A stretch of 64,000 bases of DNA, from positions 682,001 through 746,000 of the forward strand of contig NZ_SGNY01000001.1 in assembly GCF_007002745.1 (NCBI RefSeq), given 5' to 3'. The position numbers were made by a program, and so were the translations under genes. The stretch is from Martinezella rhizogenes (GTDB lineage Bacteria; Pseudomonadota; Alphaproteobacteria; Rhizobiales; Rhizobiaceae). Position 1 is the first letter of the stretch, and the number at the start of each line of letters is the position of its first letter. Shown here one piece after another: positions 30,075 through 37,223 of the stretch. The notes beneath the pieces were generated by a model. That model was not told the origin of the DNA, did not search any database, and worked only from the letters and a program-made list of their open reading frames with translations.

Positions 30075-31421
30075 TTAGTGAGACGCGTCACCGGCCAGAT
30101 ATTTTTCCAGCCAGTGAATATCGTAATCGCCGTTCAGAATATCCTCATTCTGGAGAAGATCCTGGAAAAGCGGCAGCGTGGTCTTGATGCCATCAACGAC
30201 GAATTCGTCCAGCGCCCGACGCAGGCGGCGGATGCACTCGTCACGGTCGCGACCGTGAACGATCAGCTTGCCGATCATGCTGTCGTAATAGGGCGGGATC
30301 TTGTAGCCCTGATAGGCGCCCGAATCAACGCGTACACCAAGGCCGCCCGGCGTATGGAAATAGGTCAGCGTGCCCGGGGAGGGAACGAAGGTGCGCGGGT
30401 CTTCGGCATTGATACGGCATTCGATGGCGTGGCCATGGAATTCGATATCCGCCTGCGTGACCGACAGGCCCTGACCTGAAGCGACCCTGATCTGTTCCTG
30501 CACGAGATCCATGCCGGTGATGGCTTCCGTTACCGGATGCTCCACCTGCAGACGGGTGTTCATTTCGATGAAATAGAACTCGCCGTTTTCATAGAGGAAC
30601 TCGATGGTGCCAGCGCCGCGATATTTCAGTTTGCGCATGGCGTCGGCGCAAATTTCGCCGATCTTCATGCGCTGTTCGACTGTCAGTGCCGGCGAATTGG
30701 CTTCTTCCAGCACCTTCTGGTGACGGCGCTGCAACGAGCAATCGCGTTCGCCAAGGTGAACGGCATTGCCTTCACCATCGCCGAAAACCTGCACCTCGAT
30801 ATGGCGCGGCTTGCCGAGGTATTTTTCCATGTAAACGGCGTCGTTGCCGAAGGCTGCTGCCGCTTCGGAACGGGCAGTCGCTACTGCCTCTTCCAGATCG
30901 GCTTCGGTCTTCGCCACTTTCATGCCGCGGCCGCCACCGCCTGCCGTCGCCTTGATGAGGACCGGGAAGCCGATCGTCCGGGCGATTTCCATCGCGTTTT
31001 CGGGCTTCACTTCACCGTCGGAGCCGGGAACGACGGGAATGCCGAGTTCCTGCGCCGTCTGCTTGGCGGTGATCTTGTCGCCCATGATGCGGATATGTTC
31101 GGCGGTCGGCCCGATGAAGGTGATGCCGTGCGCGTCGAGAATATCGGCGAACTTGGCATTTTCCGACAGGAAGCCGTAACCGGGGTGAACGGCGTCCGCA
31201 CCGGTGATTTCGCAGGCCGCAACGATCTGATGGATGTTGAGGTAGCTGTCACGCGAGGGCGGCGGGCCGATGCACACGCTTTCGTCGGCAAGGCGCACAT
31301 GCATCGCATCCGCGTCGGCCGTGGAGTGCACGGCGACAGTCGGAATACCAAGCTCTTTTGCGGCGCGCAGGACGCGCAGCGCGATCTCGCCACGGTTGGC
31401 TATGAGGATCTTCGAAACCAT
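30075..31421 (-). CDS. accC: Acetyl-CoA carboxylase, biotin carboxylase subunit
   Basis: A 448-residue ATP-grasp enzyme. It begins [20 protein letters not shown]; the glycine-rich loop is [14 protein letters not shown] and the late active site is [16 protein letters not shown]. It carboxylates biotin on AccB, the first half of malonyl-CoA formation. accB lies 12 bases upstream and aat six bases downstream on the same strand. Confidence 0.97.
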   Translation of the reverse strand: MVSKILIANRGEIALRVLRAAKELGIPTVAVHSTADADAMHVRLADESVCIGPPPSRDSYLNIHQIVAACEITGADAVHPGYGFLSENAKFADILDAHGITFIGPTAEHIRIMGDKITAKQTAQELGIPVVPGSDGEVKPENAMEIARTIGFPVLIKATAGGGGRGMKVAKTEADLEEAVATARSEAAAAFGNDAVYMEKYLGKPRHIEVQVFGDGEGNAVHLGERDCSLQRRHQKVLEEANSPALTVEQRMKIGEICADAMRKLKYRGAGTIEFLYENGEFYFIEMNTRLQVEHPVTEAITGMDLVQEQIRVASGQGLSVTQADIEFHGHAIECRINAEDPRTFVPSPGTLTYFHTPGGLGVRVDSGAYQGYKIPPYYDSMIGKLIVHGRDRDECIRRLRRALDEFVVDGIKTTLPLFQDLLQNEDILNGDYDIHWLEKYLAGDASH

Positions 31422-31433
31422 GCTGAACCGCCT

Positions 31434-31919
31434 TTATTCGATGACCACGAGGGCTTCGCCATACTCCACGGGCTGTGCGTCGTTGACGACGATTTCCACG
31501 ACCTTGCCGGACTTGGGTGCCGGGATCTGGTTCATGGTCTTCATGGCTTCGACGATGAGGATGGTCTGGCCTTCCTTGACGGTCGCGCCCACTTCGATGA
31601 AGGGACGAGCGCCCGGAGCAGGCGACAGGTAAACCGTGCCGACCATCGGCGAGGAAACGGTGTTGGCCGGGTTGCGGGCCGGTGCTGCGGCAGCCGCAGG
31701 TGCTGCCGGCGCAACGATTGTCGGTACCGCAGCAGGCGCTGCTGCCGGCACTGCGTAGGGGGCGGGCGCCGCGTAAACCGGGGCGGGCGGCGCAGCGCGG
31801 GAAACGCGGATGCGCAGGTCGTCCTGCTCCACTTCAATTTCCGAAAGGTCGGTGTCGTTGAGGATATTCGCGAGTTCGCGGATCAGTTCCTTGTCGATAC
31901 CCTGTTTCTTTTCAGACAT
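31434..31919 (-). CDS. accB: Acetyl-CoA carboxylase, biotin carboxyl carrier protein
   Basis: A 161-residue protein: an N-terminal helical part, a flexible Ala/Pro-rich linker (about residues 50-85) and a C-terminal biotinyl domain. The biotinylated lysine is in the EAMKTMNQI motif near residue 125, followed by the usual glycine-rich end. Lies between aroQ (25 bases) and accC (12 bases). Confidence 0.97.
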   Translation of the reverse strand: MSEKKQGIDKELIRELANILNDTDLSEIEVEQDDLRIRVSRAAPPAPVYAAPAPYAVPAAAPAAVPTIVAPAAPAAAAAPARNPANTVSSPMVGTVYLSPAPGARPFIEVGATVKEGQTILIVEAMKTMNQIPAPKSGKVVEIVVNDAQPVEYGEALVVIE

Positions 31920-31944
31920 GACAAACCCTATTCTTTGTTTCTTT

Positions 31945-32382
31945 TTATGCCGTGATGTTTTTCAGCGCGTGAAGCGCCATGATATATCCGTATGGTCCAA
32001 AACCGCAGACCATGCCCTTCGCTGCAGGTGATACCATCGATTTGTGACGGAACTCTTCGCGGGCGTGGATGTTGGAAATATGCACTTCCACGACAGGCGT
32101 GGAAATCGCACGAATGGCGTCATGCAACGCGATTGAGGTGTGGCTGTAAGCGCCGGGATTGATGACGACGCCTGCCGCCCGCTCACCCGCCTCATGCAAC
32201 CAGTCCACAAGCACGCCTTCGTGGTTGGACTGGCGGAATTCCACTGCGAAACCGAGATCGGCACCAGCTTGAAGACAATCATTCTCGATGTCTTTCAGCG
32301 TCTTGCCACCATAGATACCCGGTTCCCTTTTTCCCAGCATGTTGAGATTGGGGCCGTTGATGACGATGATGATATTGCTCAT
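31945..32382 (-). CDS. aroQ: Type II 3-dehydroquinate dehydratase
   Basis: A 145-residue type II enzyme converting 3-dehydroquinate to 3-dehydroshikimate. Motifs are [16 protein letters not shown] with the lid region and catalytic Tyr, [17 protein letters not shown], and [16 protein letters not shown]. It heads the aroQ-accB-accC-aat operon; a terminator-like structure lies upstream, between it and the DsbA-like gene. Confidence 0.96.
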   Translation of the reverse strand: MSNIIIVINGPNLNMLGKREPGIYGGKTLKDIENDCLQAGADLGFAVEFRQSNHEGVLVDWLHEAGERAAGVVINPGAYSHTSIALHDAIRAISTPVVEVHISNIHAREEFRHKSMVSPAAKGMVCGFGPYGYIMALHALKNITA

Positions 32383-32435
32383 TCAAGTTTCCATAAGAAA
32401 ATCAGCGACAGCTATAGACTGCGCAGCCGCCAAGG

Positions 32436-32502
32436 AAAAGCCCCCGCAAGCCGGAAAGCGCCGGCTTGCCCGGCATCTCACAGGGAATGCAGGGGCTTTT
32501 TT
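32436..32502 (-). terminator. Terminator-like structure between the DsbA-like gene and aroQ
   Basis: Perfect nine-base arms GCAAGCCGG (32446-32454) and CCGGCTTGC (32461-32469) are nested in outer arms of AAAAGCCCC and GGGGCTTTT (32436-32444 and 32492-32500). T-rich ends exist on both strands, so it may work in either direction. Confidence 0.55.
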
Positions 32503-32607
32503 AAGCATCCGACCGAAAAGTGTCTTGCGGTTTTCAGACAATCCGATGCTCGAACAAAAATTTTGAGCGGCAGGACCGGTTCCGATTTATCCCCGCCGCT
32601 CCAAAAA

Positions 32608-33375
32608 TCACGAGCAGGTGGCTTTTCCACAGCTGCGCATATTGGCGATTTTTTCCTTCAGCGGGTCCGCACCGACAGCACCGAAAACCGCCTCATCGCC
32701 GACGATATAGGACGGCGTACCGGTGATGCCGAGGCTGTTGGCCAGCTTGTAGGTTTCCTGCACCTGCGCGTCATTGGGGTTTTCCGCCATCGACTTGCGG
32801 ATGTCTGCCTCCTTGAGGCCGAGCGAGGTGGCCACTTCCATGGCGCTGTCCTCATTCGCCCGCCCGCGACCACCAAGCAGGGTACGCTGGAATTCCGCGT
32901 ATTTGGCCGGAGCGAGCAGCTTCACGGCATTGGAAACGCGATGGGCGGCGACCGATTCCGGCCCGAGGATCGGAAATTCCTTGAGGACGACGCGCACCTT
33001 CTTGTCGCCCTTCAAAATCGCGTCCATATCGCCCATGGCGCGTTTGCAGTAACCGCAATTATAGTCGAAGAACTCGACCAGCGTCACATCGCCATCCGGG
33101 TTGCCGAGCGCCAGATCGTACTTCGATTCGAAGATGGTCTTCTTGTTGTCGGCAACGGCTTCCGCCGCCTTGGCGTTACGGGCCGCATATTGCTTGCGTT
33201 CCAGCGCGTCCTGAACCTCAAGCATGATCTCGGGGTTCTCGATCAGATATTGCTTGATGAATTCGCCCATTTCCTTCTTCTGCTCGGCATCCAGGGCATG
33301 GGCGGGCAGAGACGCGAAAACCGTCGAAAGGGCCGTCACGCTGGCGAGTAGGGTTGAACGGAGAAGATGCGCCAT
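32608..33375 (-). CDS. DsbA/ScsC-like periplasmic thiol-disulfide protein
   Basis: A 255-residue protein with a signal peptide (hydrophobic LLASVTALSTVFASLPAHA). An N-terminal charged helix of about 35 residues (EQKKEMGEFIKQYLIENPEI) resembles the ScsC oligomerisation segment. The thioredoxin-fold active site CGYC is in FFDYNCGYCKRAMGDM, and a cis-Pro is in GITGTPSYIVGDEAV. It ends in a CxxxxCS sequence. Members isomerise or oxidise disulfides of envelope proteins. The ATG at 33375 is preferred because AGGA lies between it and an upstream in-frame ATG. Confidence 0.88.
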   Translation of the reverse strand: MAHLLRSTLLASVTALSTVFASLPAHALDAEQKKEMGEFIKQYLIENPEIMLEVQDALERKQYAARNAKAAEAVADNKKTIFESKYDLALGNPDGDVTLVEFFDYNCGYCKRAMGDMDAILKGDKKVRVVLKEFPILGPESVAAHRVSNAVKLLAPAKYAEFQRTLLGGRGRANEDSAMEVATSLGLKEADIRKSMAENPNDAQVQETYKLANSLGITGTPSYIVGDEAVFGAVGADPLKEKIANMRSCGKATCS

Positions 33376-33542
33376 ATCGGTCCTCATTACTGTGCGGTCA
33401 GTGCTTCATGAATATCATGATGGCAATTACCTTACTTTAAGCCAAATGCCATACGGCAAAAATAGTTGTCCGCATTATGGTCGCATGATTGTGAAGATTG
33501 TGATTCTGCGGCAAGTCTGCGAAATACGGTTCAGGAAAGAGC

Positions 33543-34706
33543 ATGCCCTTGATTACGATGTCGAAGCGAAGCGCAGTCGAACCCTTTCACGCCATGGATA
33601 TCCTGGCGGAAGCGAACCGGCGCAGGCAAGCGGGACGCCCCGTCATTTCCATGGCTGTCGGGCAGCCCTCCCATCCAGCACCGAAGGCCTCGCTGGAAGC
33701 GGCGCAGGAGGCGCTGAAGCACGGGCGCATCGGTTATACCGACGCGCTGGGCCTGCGTGAGTTGCGGGAAGCGATTGCCGGCCATTACCGGCTGCGCCAT
33801 CAGGTGGCCATCGATCCGGCGCGCATTGCCGTAACGACAGGGTCTTCCGCGGCCTTCAATCTTGCCTTCCTCAGCCTCTTCGATGCCGGTGATCATGTCG
33901 CGATCGCAAGGCCTGGCTATCCGGCCTATCGCAATATTTTGAAGGCACTTGGCCTGAATGTGGTCGAAGTGCCGGTTACGGCCGAAACCGGCTATACGCT
34001 GACGCCCGCCAGTCTGGAGCGGGCGGAGGCCAAAGCCGGCTGCAAGCTGAAAGGCGTGCTTCTGGCAAGCCCGGCCAATCCGACCGGCACCGTCACCGGC
34101 CGCGAGGCGCTGAAGCGGCTGGCGAACTATTGCGAAAGCCGCGACATGGCCTTCATCTCCGACGAAATCTACCACGGCCTTACCTTTGTCGGTGAAGAAA
34201 CGAGTGCGCTTGAAATCACCGATACTGCCGTGATCATCAATTCCTTCTCGAAATATTACTGCATGACCGGCTGGCGCATCGGCTGGATGGTCCTGCCGGA
34301 AAATCTTGTCCGCCCGGTCGAGTGCCTTGCCCAGAGCCTTTATATTTCACCGCCGGAACTGTCGCAGCTTGCGGCGACCGCAGCCTTCTCGGCGGCGGAG
34401 GAACTGGATGTCTACAGGGAAAGCTATCGCACCAATCGCGATTTCCTGATGGCGCGCCTGCCGGAAATCGGCCTGCCGCTCGCCTCGCCCATGGATGGGG
34501 CTTTTTACGCCTATGTCGATACCAGCCGCTTTTCCAATGACAGCATGGATTTTGCCAGGCGCATGCTGGCGGAAATCGATGTGGCGGCGACACCGGGCAT
34601 GGATTTCGACCCCGAGGAAGGCCATCGCGCACTGCGCATTTCCTATGCGGGTTCGGTCTCTGATATTGCCGAGGCCGTGGGCCGTATCGCCGGTTGGCTG
34701 AAATAA
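33543..34706 (+). CDS. PLP-dependent class I/II aminotransferase
   Basis: A 387-residue fold-type I enzyme. AVGQPSHPAPK is the substrate loop, SPANPTGTVTG and FISDEIYHGLTF the PLP region, and the Schiff-base lysine is in NSFSKYYCMTGWRIGWM. It resembles aspartate/aromatic-type aminotransferases; the substrate is not determined by sequence. A good ribosome site (AGGAAAG) precedes the ATG. No neighbouring pathway genes give a hint. Confidence 0.86.
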   Translation: MPLITMSKRSAVEPFHAMDILAEANRRRQAGRPVISMAVGQPSHPAPKASLEAAQEALKHGRIGYTDALGLRELREAIAGHYRLRHQVAIDPARIAVTTGSSAAFNLAFLSLFDAGDHVAIARPGYPAYRNILKALGLNVVEVPVTAETGYTLTPASLERAEAKAGCKLKGVLLASPANPTGTVTGREALKRLANYCESRDMAFISDEIYHGLTFVGEETSALEITDTAVIINSFSKYYCMTGWRIGWMVLPENLVRPVECLAQSLYISPPELSQLAATAAFSAAEELDVYRESYRTNRDFLMARLPEIGLPLASPMDGAFYAYVDTSRFSNDSMDFARRMLAEIDVAATPGMDFDPEEGHRALRISYAGSVSDIAEAVGRIAGWLK

Positions 34707-34731
34707 GAACCGATCGCCCGCCGAGAGGTTA

Positions 34732-35415
34732 TCAGGCGGGCGTGCAGCCGAAGGTGCTGTTGAACGCCTTTTCACCCTTTGTCGTGAAGGTCAGCACGCG
34801 GCCATTTCCGCGCCGCAACCAGTCGCGCTGCTGCATGGCATCGAGCAGCGATGCGCCAAGCCCGCCGCCGAGGTGATGACGGCGCTCGCTCCAGTCCAGG
34901 CAATGCAGGCAGACCGGGCGGCGGGCTTTTTCGAGCGGCGAAAGATCAATACCGAAGCTGGAGAAAAAGTCGCGCCCACTATCCGTCAGTGTGGGATCGT
35001 CACCCTGCGTCACGAGCCCGTTCGCGGTGATGGCCGCAAGCAGCGCCACGCCGCTTTCCCCGGCCAGATGATCATAACAGATGCGCGCTTCGCGCAGCTC
35101 CTTGTCCTTCGGTCCGGTGCGAACGCGCACCGCGCCGGTACGCTGGGCAAGTCCCATCAACGCTTCCAGAACCTGCGCTACATCTTCGTCGGAAAGACGG
35201 AAATAACGATGGCGCCCCTGTTTCTCCGCTTTCAGCAGCTGGGCATCGGAGAGTTTTGACAAGTGCCCGCTGGCGGTCTGCAGGGTCACGCCGGCGGCTT
35301 CGGCAAGCTCGCTTGCCGTCAGCGCACGTCCATCCATCAGCGCCGTCAAGATGTTGGCGCGGGCAGGGTCGCCGATCAGCGCGGCGACATTGGCGATCAA
35401 GGGTCCGTCTTTCAT
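34732..35415 (-). CDS. ArsR family transcriptional regulator with C-terminal extension
   Basis: A 227-residue regulator. The first 90 residues are an ArsR-type winged helix: IGDPARANILTALMDGRALT, then LAEAAGVTLQTASGHLSKL as recognition helix and KQGRHRYFRL as wing. A 130-residue C-terminal part (CLHCLDWSERRHHLGGGLGA) is shared by a subgroup of ArsR proteins; its Cys and His residues could bind metal or a thiol-reactive ligand. It is divergent from the NIPSNAP-ABM genes with a 74-base gap, so those are the likely targets. Confidence 0.85.
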   Translation of the reverse strand: MKDGPLIANVAALIGDPARANILTALMDGRALTASELAEAAGVTLQTASGHLSKLSDAQLLKAEKQGRHRYFRLSDEDVAQVLEALMGLAQRTGAVRVRTGPKDKELREARICYDHLAGESGVALLAAITANGLVTQGDDPTLTDSGRDFFSSFGIDLSPLEKARRPVCLHCLDWSERRHHLGGGLGASLLDAMQQRDWLRRGNGRVLTFTTKGEKAFNSTFGCTPA

Positions 35416-35489
35416 AGTTCGATGATAGCCGAAGCATTGATGCGAGGCAATGGTTTAAACAGGAGAAGCAGAAGACGAGGAGAAAGACG

Positions 35490-35816
35490 ATGTTGACCTG
35501 TTTCATCCGCTATGAGATCGACCCTTTCAAGGTCGATGCCTTCGACCGATATGCCCGCAACTGGGGAGAGGCGATACCGCGCTGCGGGGCCGATCTCATC
35601 GGTTATTACGCACCGAAGGAGGGATCGAGCACGATCGCTTACGGTGTCTATAATATCGAAAACCTCGCAGCCTACGAGGCCTACAGGGCGCGGCTTGCCA
35701 CCGATCCGGCAGGGCGCGAGAATTATGAATTCGCCCGCCGCGAGCAATTCATCCGCCGGGAAGACAGGCTTTTCCTGCGGCTTGCCTCCGCTCCCCATGC
35801 CGGAGGTGAGCGATGA
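35490..35816 (+). CDS. NIPSNAP family protein
   Basis: A 108-residue dimeric alpha-beta barrel protein: MLTCFIRYEIDPFKVDAFDR, then IGYYAPKEGSSTIAYGVYN and the closing YEAYRARLATDPAG segment are NIPSNAP features. The role is unknown. It overlaps the ABM gene by four bases and is divergent from the ArsR regulator, so the three form a module. Confidence 0.82.
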   Translation: MLTCFIRYEIDPFKVDAFDRYARNWGEAIPRCGADLIGYYAPKEGSSTIAYGVYNIENLAAYEAYRARLATDPAGRENYEFARREQFIRREDRLFLRLASAPHAGGER

Positions 35817-36178
35817 TCGCCGTCATCTTCGAGGTCTCTCCGGCCGAGGGCGAAAAACAGCATTATCTCGATATCGCTGCCAGCCTGCGCTCTGAACTGG
35901 AAACCATTGACGGCTTCATATCCGTCGAGCGGTTTCAGAGCATCAGCAATCCCGACAAGATGCTTTCTCTGTCGTTTTTCCGGGATGAGGAGGCGGTGAA
36001 GGCATGGCGCAACACCGCGCCGCATCGCGCAGCGCAGGCCATGGGACGCTCGGGCGTCTTTGCCAATTACCGCCTTCGTATCGCGTGCGTGATGCGGGAC
36101 TACGGTTTGCGGGAGAGGGAGGAGGCTCCGTCGGACAGTAGATACGCTCATTCCGCGGATGGGGAAGTGCCGCGCTGA
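35813..36178 (+). CDS. Antibiotic biosynthesis monooxygenase (ABM) domain protein
   Basis: A 121-residue ferredoxin-like barrel protein: MIAVIFEVSPAEGEKQHYLD, then GFISVERFQSISNPDKMLSL and AWRNTAPHRAAQAMG. Such domains act as quinone-forming monooxygenases or heme-degrading-like enzymes. The start overlaps the NIPSNAP stop (ATGA), suggesting coupled translation. The last 25 residues are variable. Confidence 0.83.
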   Translation: MIAVIFEVSPAEGEKQHYLDIAASLRSELETIDGFISVERFQSISNPDKMLSLSFFRDEEAVKAWRNTAPHRAAQAMGRSGVFANYRLRIACVMRDYGLREREEAPSDSRYAHSADGEVPR

Positions 36179-36323
36179 GACGCCGCCAGCATCAGTTTTT
36201 CTTCATGCCGGCCCAAGGCTTTCTGGTTCGAACTTGTCTCCGAAACCCGCTATAGATGAGGCGGTTCAAGGATGGAGAAGGATCGCCACGCGGCGGTTCA
36301 CCGGATTGGAAATGGAGAAAACG

Positions 36324-37028
36324 ATGTCGGCAGAAAAAGTGGCTGTTGTAACGGCGGGTGGTAGCGGCATGGGTGCCGCCGTGGCGAAACGGCTGGCTGC
36401 GGACGGCTACAAGCTCGCGATCCTGTCGTCTTCGGGCAAGGGGGAAGCACTGGCGCAGGAACTGGGCGGCATCGGTATCACCGGCTCCAACCAGTCCAAT
36501 GACGATCTCCAGCGCCTCACGGATCTGACGCTCGAAAAATTCGGCCGTATCGATGTGCTGGTCAATAGCGCCGGACATGGCCCGCGCGCCTCCATCCTCG
36601 ATATTACCGACGAGCAATGGCACACGGGTCTCGACGTCTATCTGATGAATGTCATCCGCCCGACACGGATCATTGCCCCGGTCATGGTCAAGCAGAAAGC
36701 GGGCGCGATCGTCAACATCTCCACCGCCTGGGCCTTCGAGCCGAGCAGCATGTTCCCGACATCGGCCGTCTTCCGCGCCGGCCTTGCCTCCTACAGCAAG
36801 ATTTTTTCCGATACCTATGCAGCCGACAATGTGCGCATGAACAACGTCCTGCCCGGCTGGATCGACAGCCTGCCGGGTACGGAAGAACGCCGGGAGAGCG
36901 TGCCGATGCAGCGTTACGGGAAAAGCGAGGAAATCGCCGCCACCGTGGCGTTCCTCGCATCCGAAGGGGCAGGGTACATCACCGGCCAGAACATTCGTGT
37001 CGATGGTGGGCTGACGCGGTCTGTCTGA
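36324..37028 (+). CDS. Short-chain dehydrogenase/reductase-like protein with altered active site
   Basis: A 234-residue Rossmann-fold protein. The nucleotide loop TAGGSGMGAAVAKRLA and the NSAG motif (usually NNAG) are present, and the catalytic Ser lies in VNISTAWAF. Where YxxxK is expected the sequence is TSAVFRAGLASYSK, so Tyr and Lys are replaced (Ser and Arg by alignment). The C-terminal VDGGLTRSV is regular. It may therefore be a reductase with different chemistry, or no longer an enzyme. The ATG at 36324 follows GGAG by six bases. Confidence 0.82.
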   Translation: MSAEKVAVVTAGGSGMGAAVAKRLAADGYKLAILSSSGKGEALAQELGGIGITGSNQSNDDLQRLTDLTLEKFGRIDVLVNSAGHGPRASILDITDEQWHTGLDVYLMNVIRPTRIIAPVMVKQKAGAIVNISTAWAFEPSSMFPTSAVFRAGLASYSKIFSDTYAADNVRMNNVLPGWIDSLPGTEERRESVPMQRYGKSEEIAATVAFLASEGAGYITGQNIRVDGGLTRSV

Positions 37029-37176
37029 CGGTTCAGGCATAACAAGCGGTGCCTTAGCCTAGGGCAAAGATAGCCTTATATGGCGCTTGCATTGCGGCAG
37101 ATGCGCAGCTTCTCTTCGCATTCATCGTCCTCGCCTCAAGGGCGGGGATGACGCGAGAGCAGCGTTCGTCAAAAGC

Positions 37177-37206
37177 AAAAAGCCCGCAACATGGTTGCGG
37201 GCTTTT
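37177..37206. terminator. Rho-independent terminator after rne and the SDR gene
   Basis: Thirteen-base arms AAAAGCCCGCAAC (37178-37190) and GTTGCGGGCTTTT (37194-37206) with a 3-nt loop. T-runs on both strands make it bidirectional between two converging genes. Confidence 0.85.
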
Positions 37207-37223
37207 CGTTTCAGTCGCTTCTA

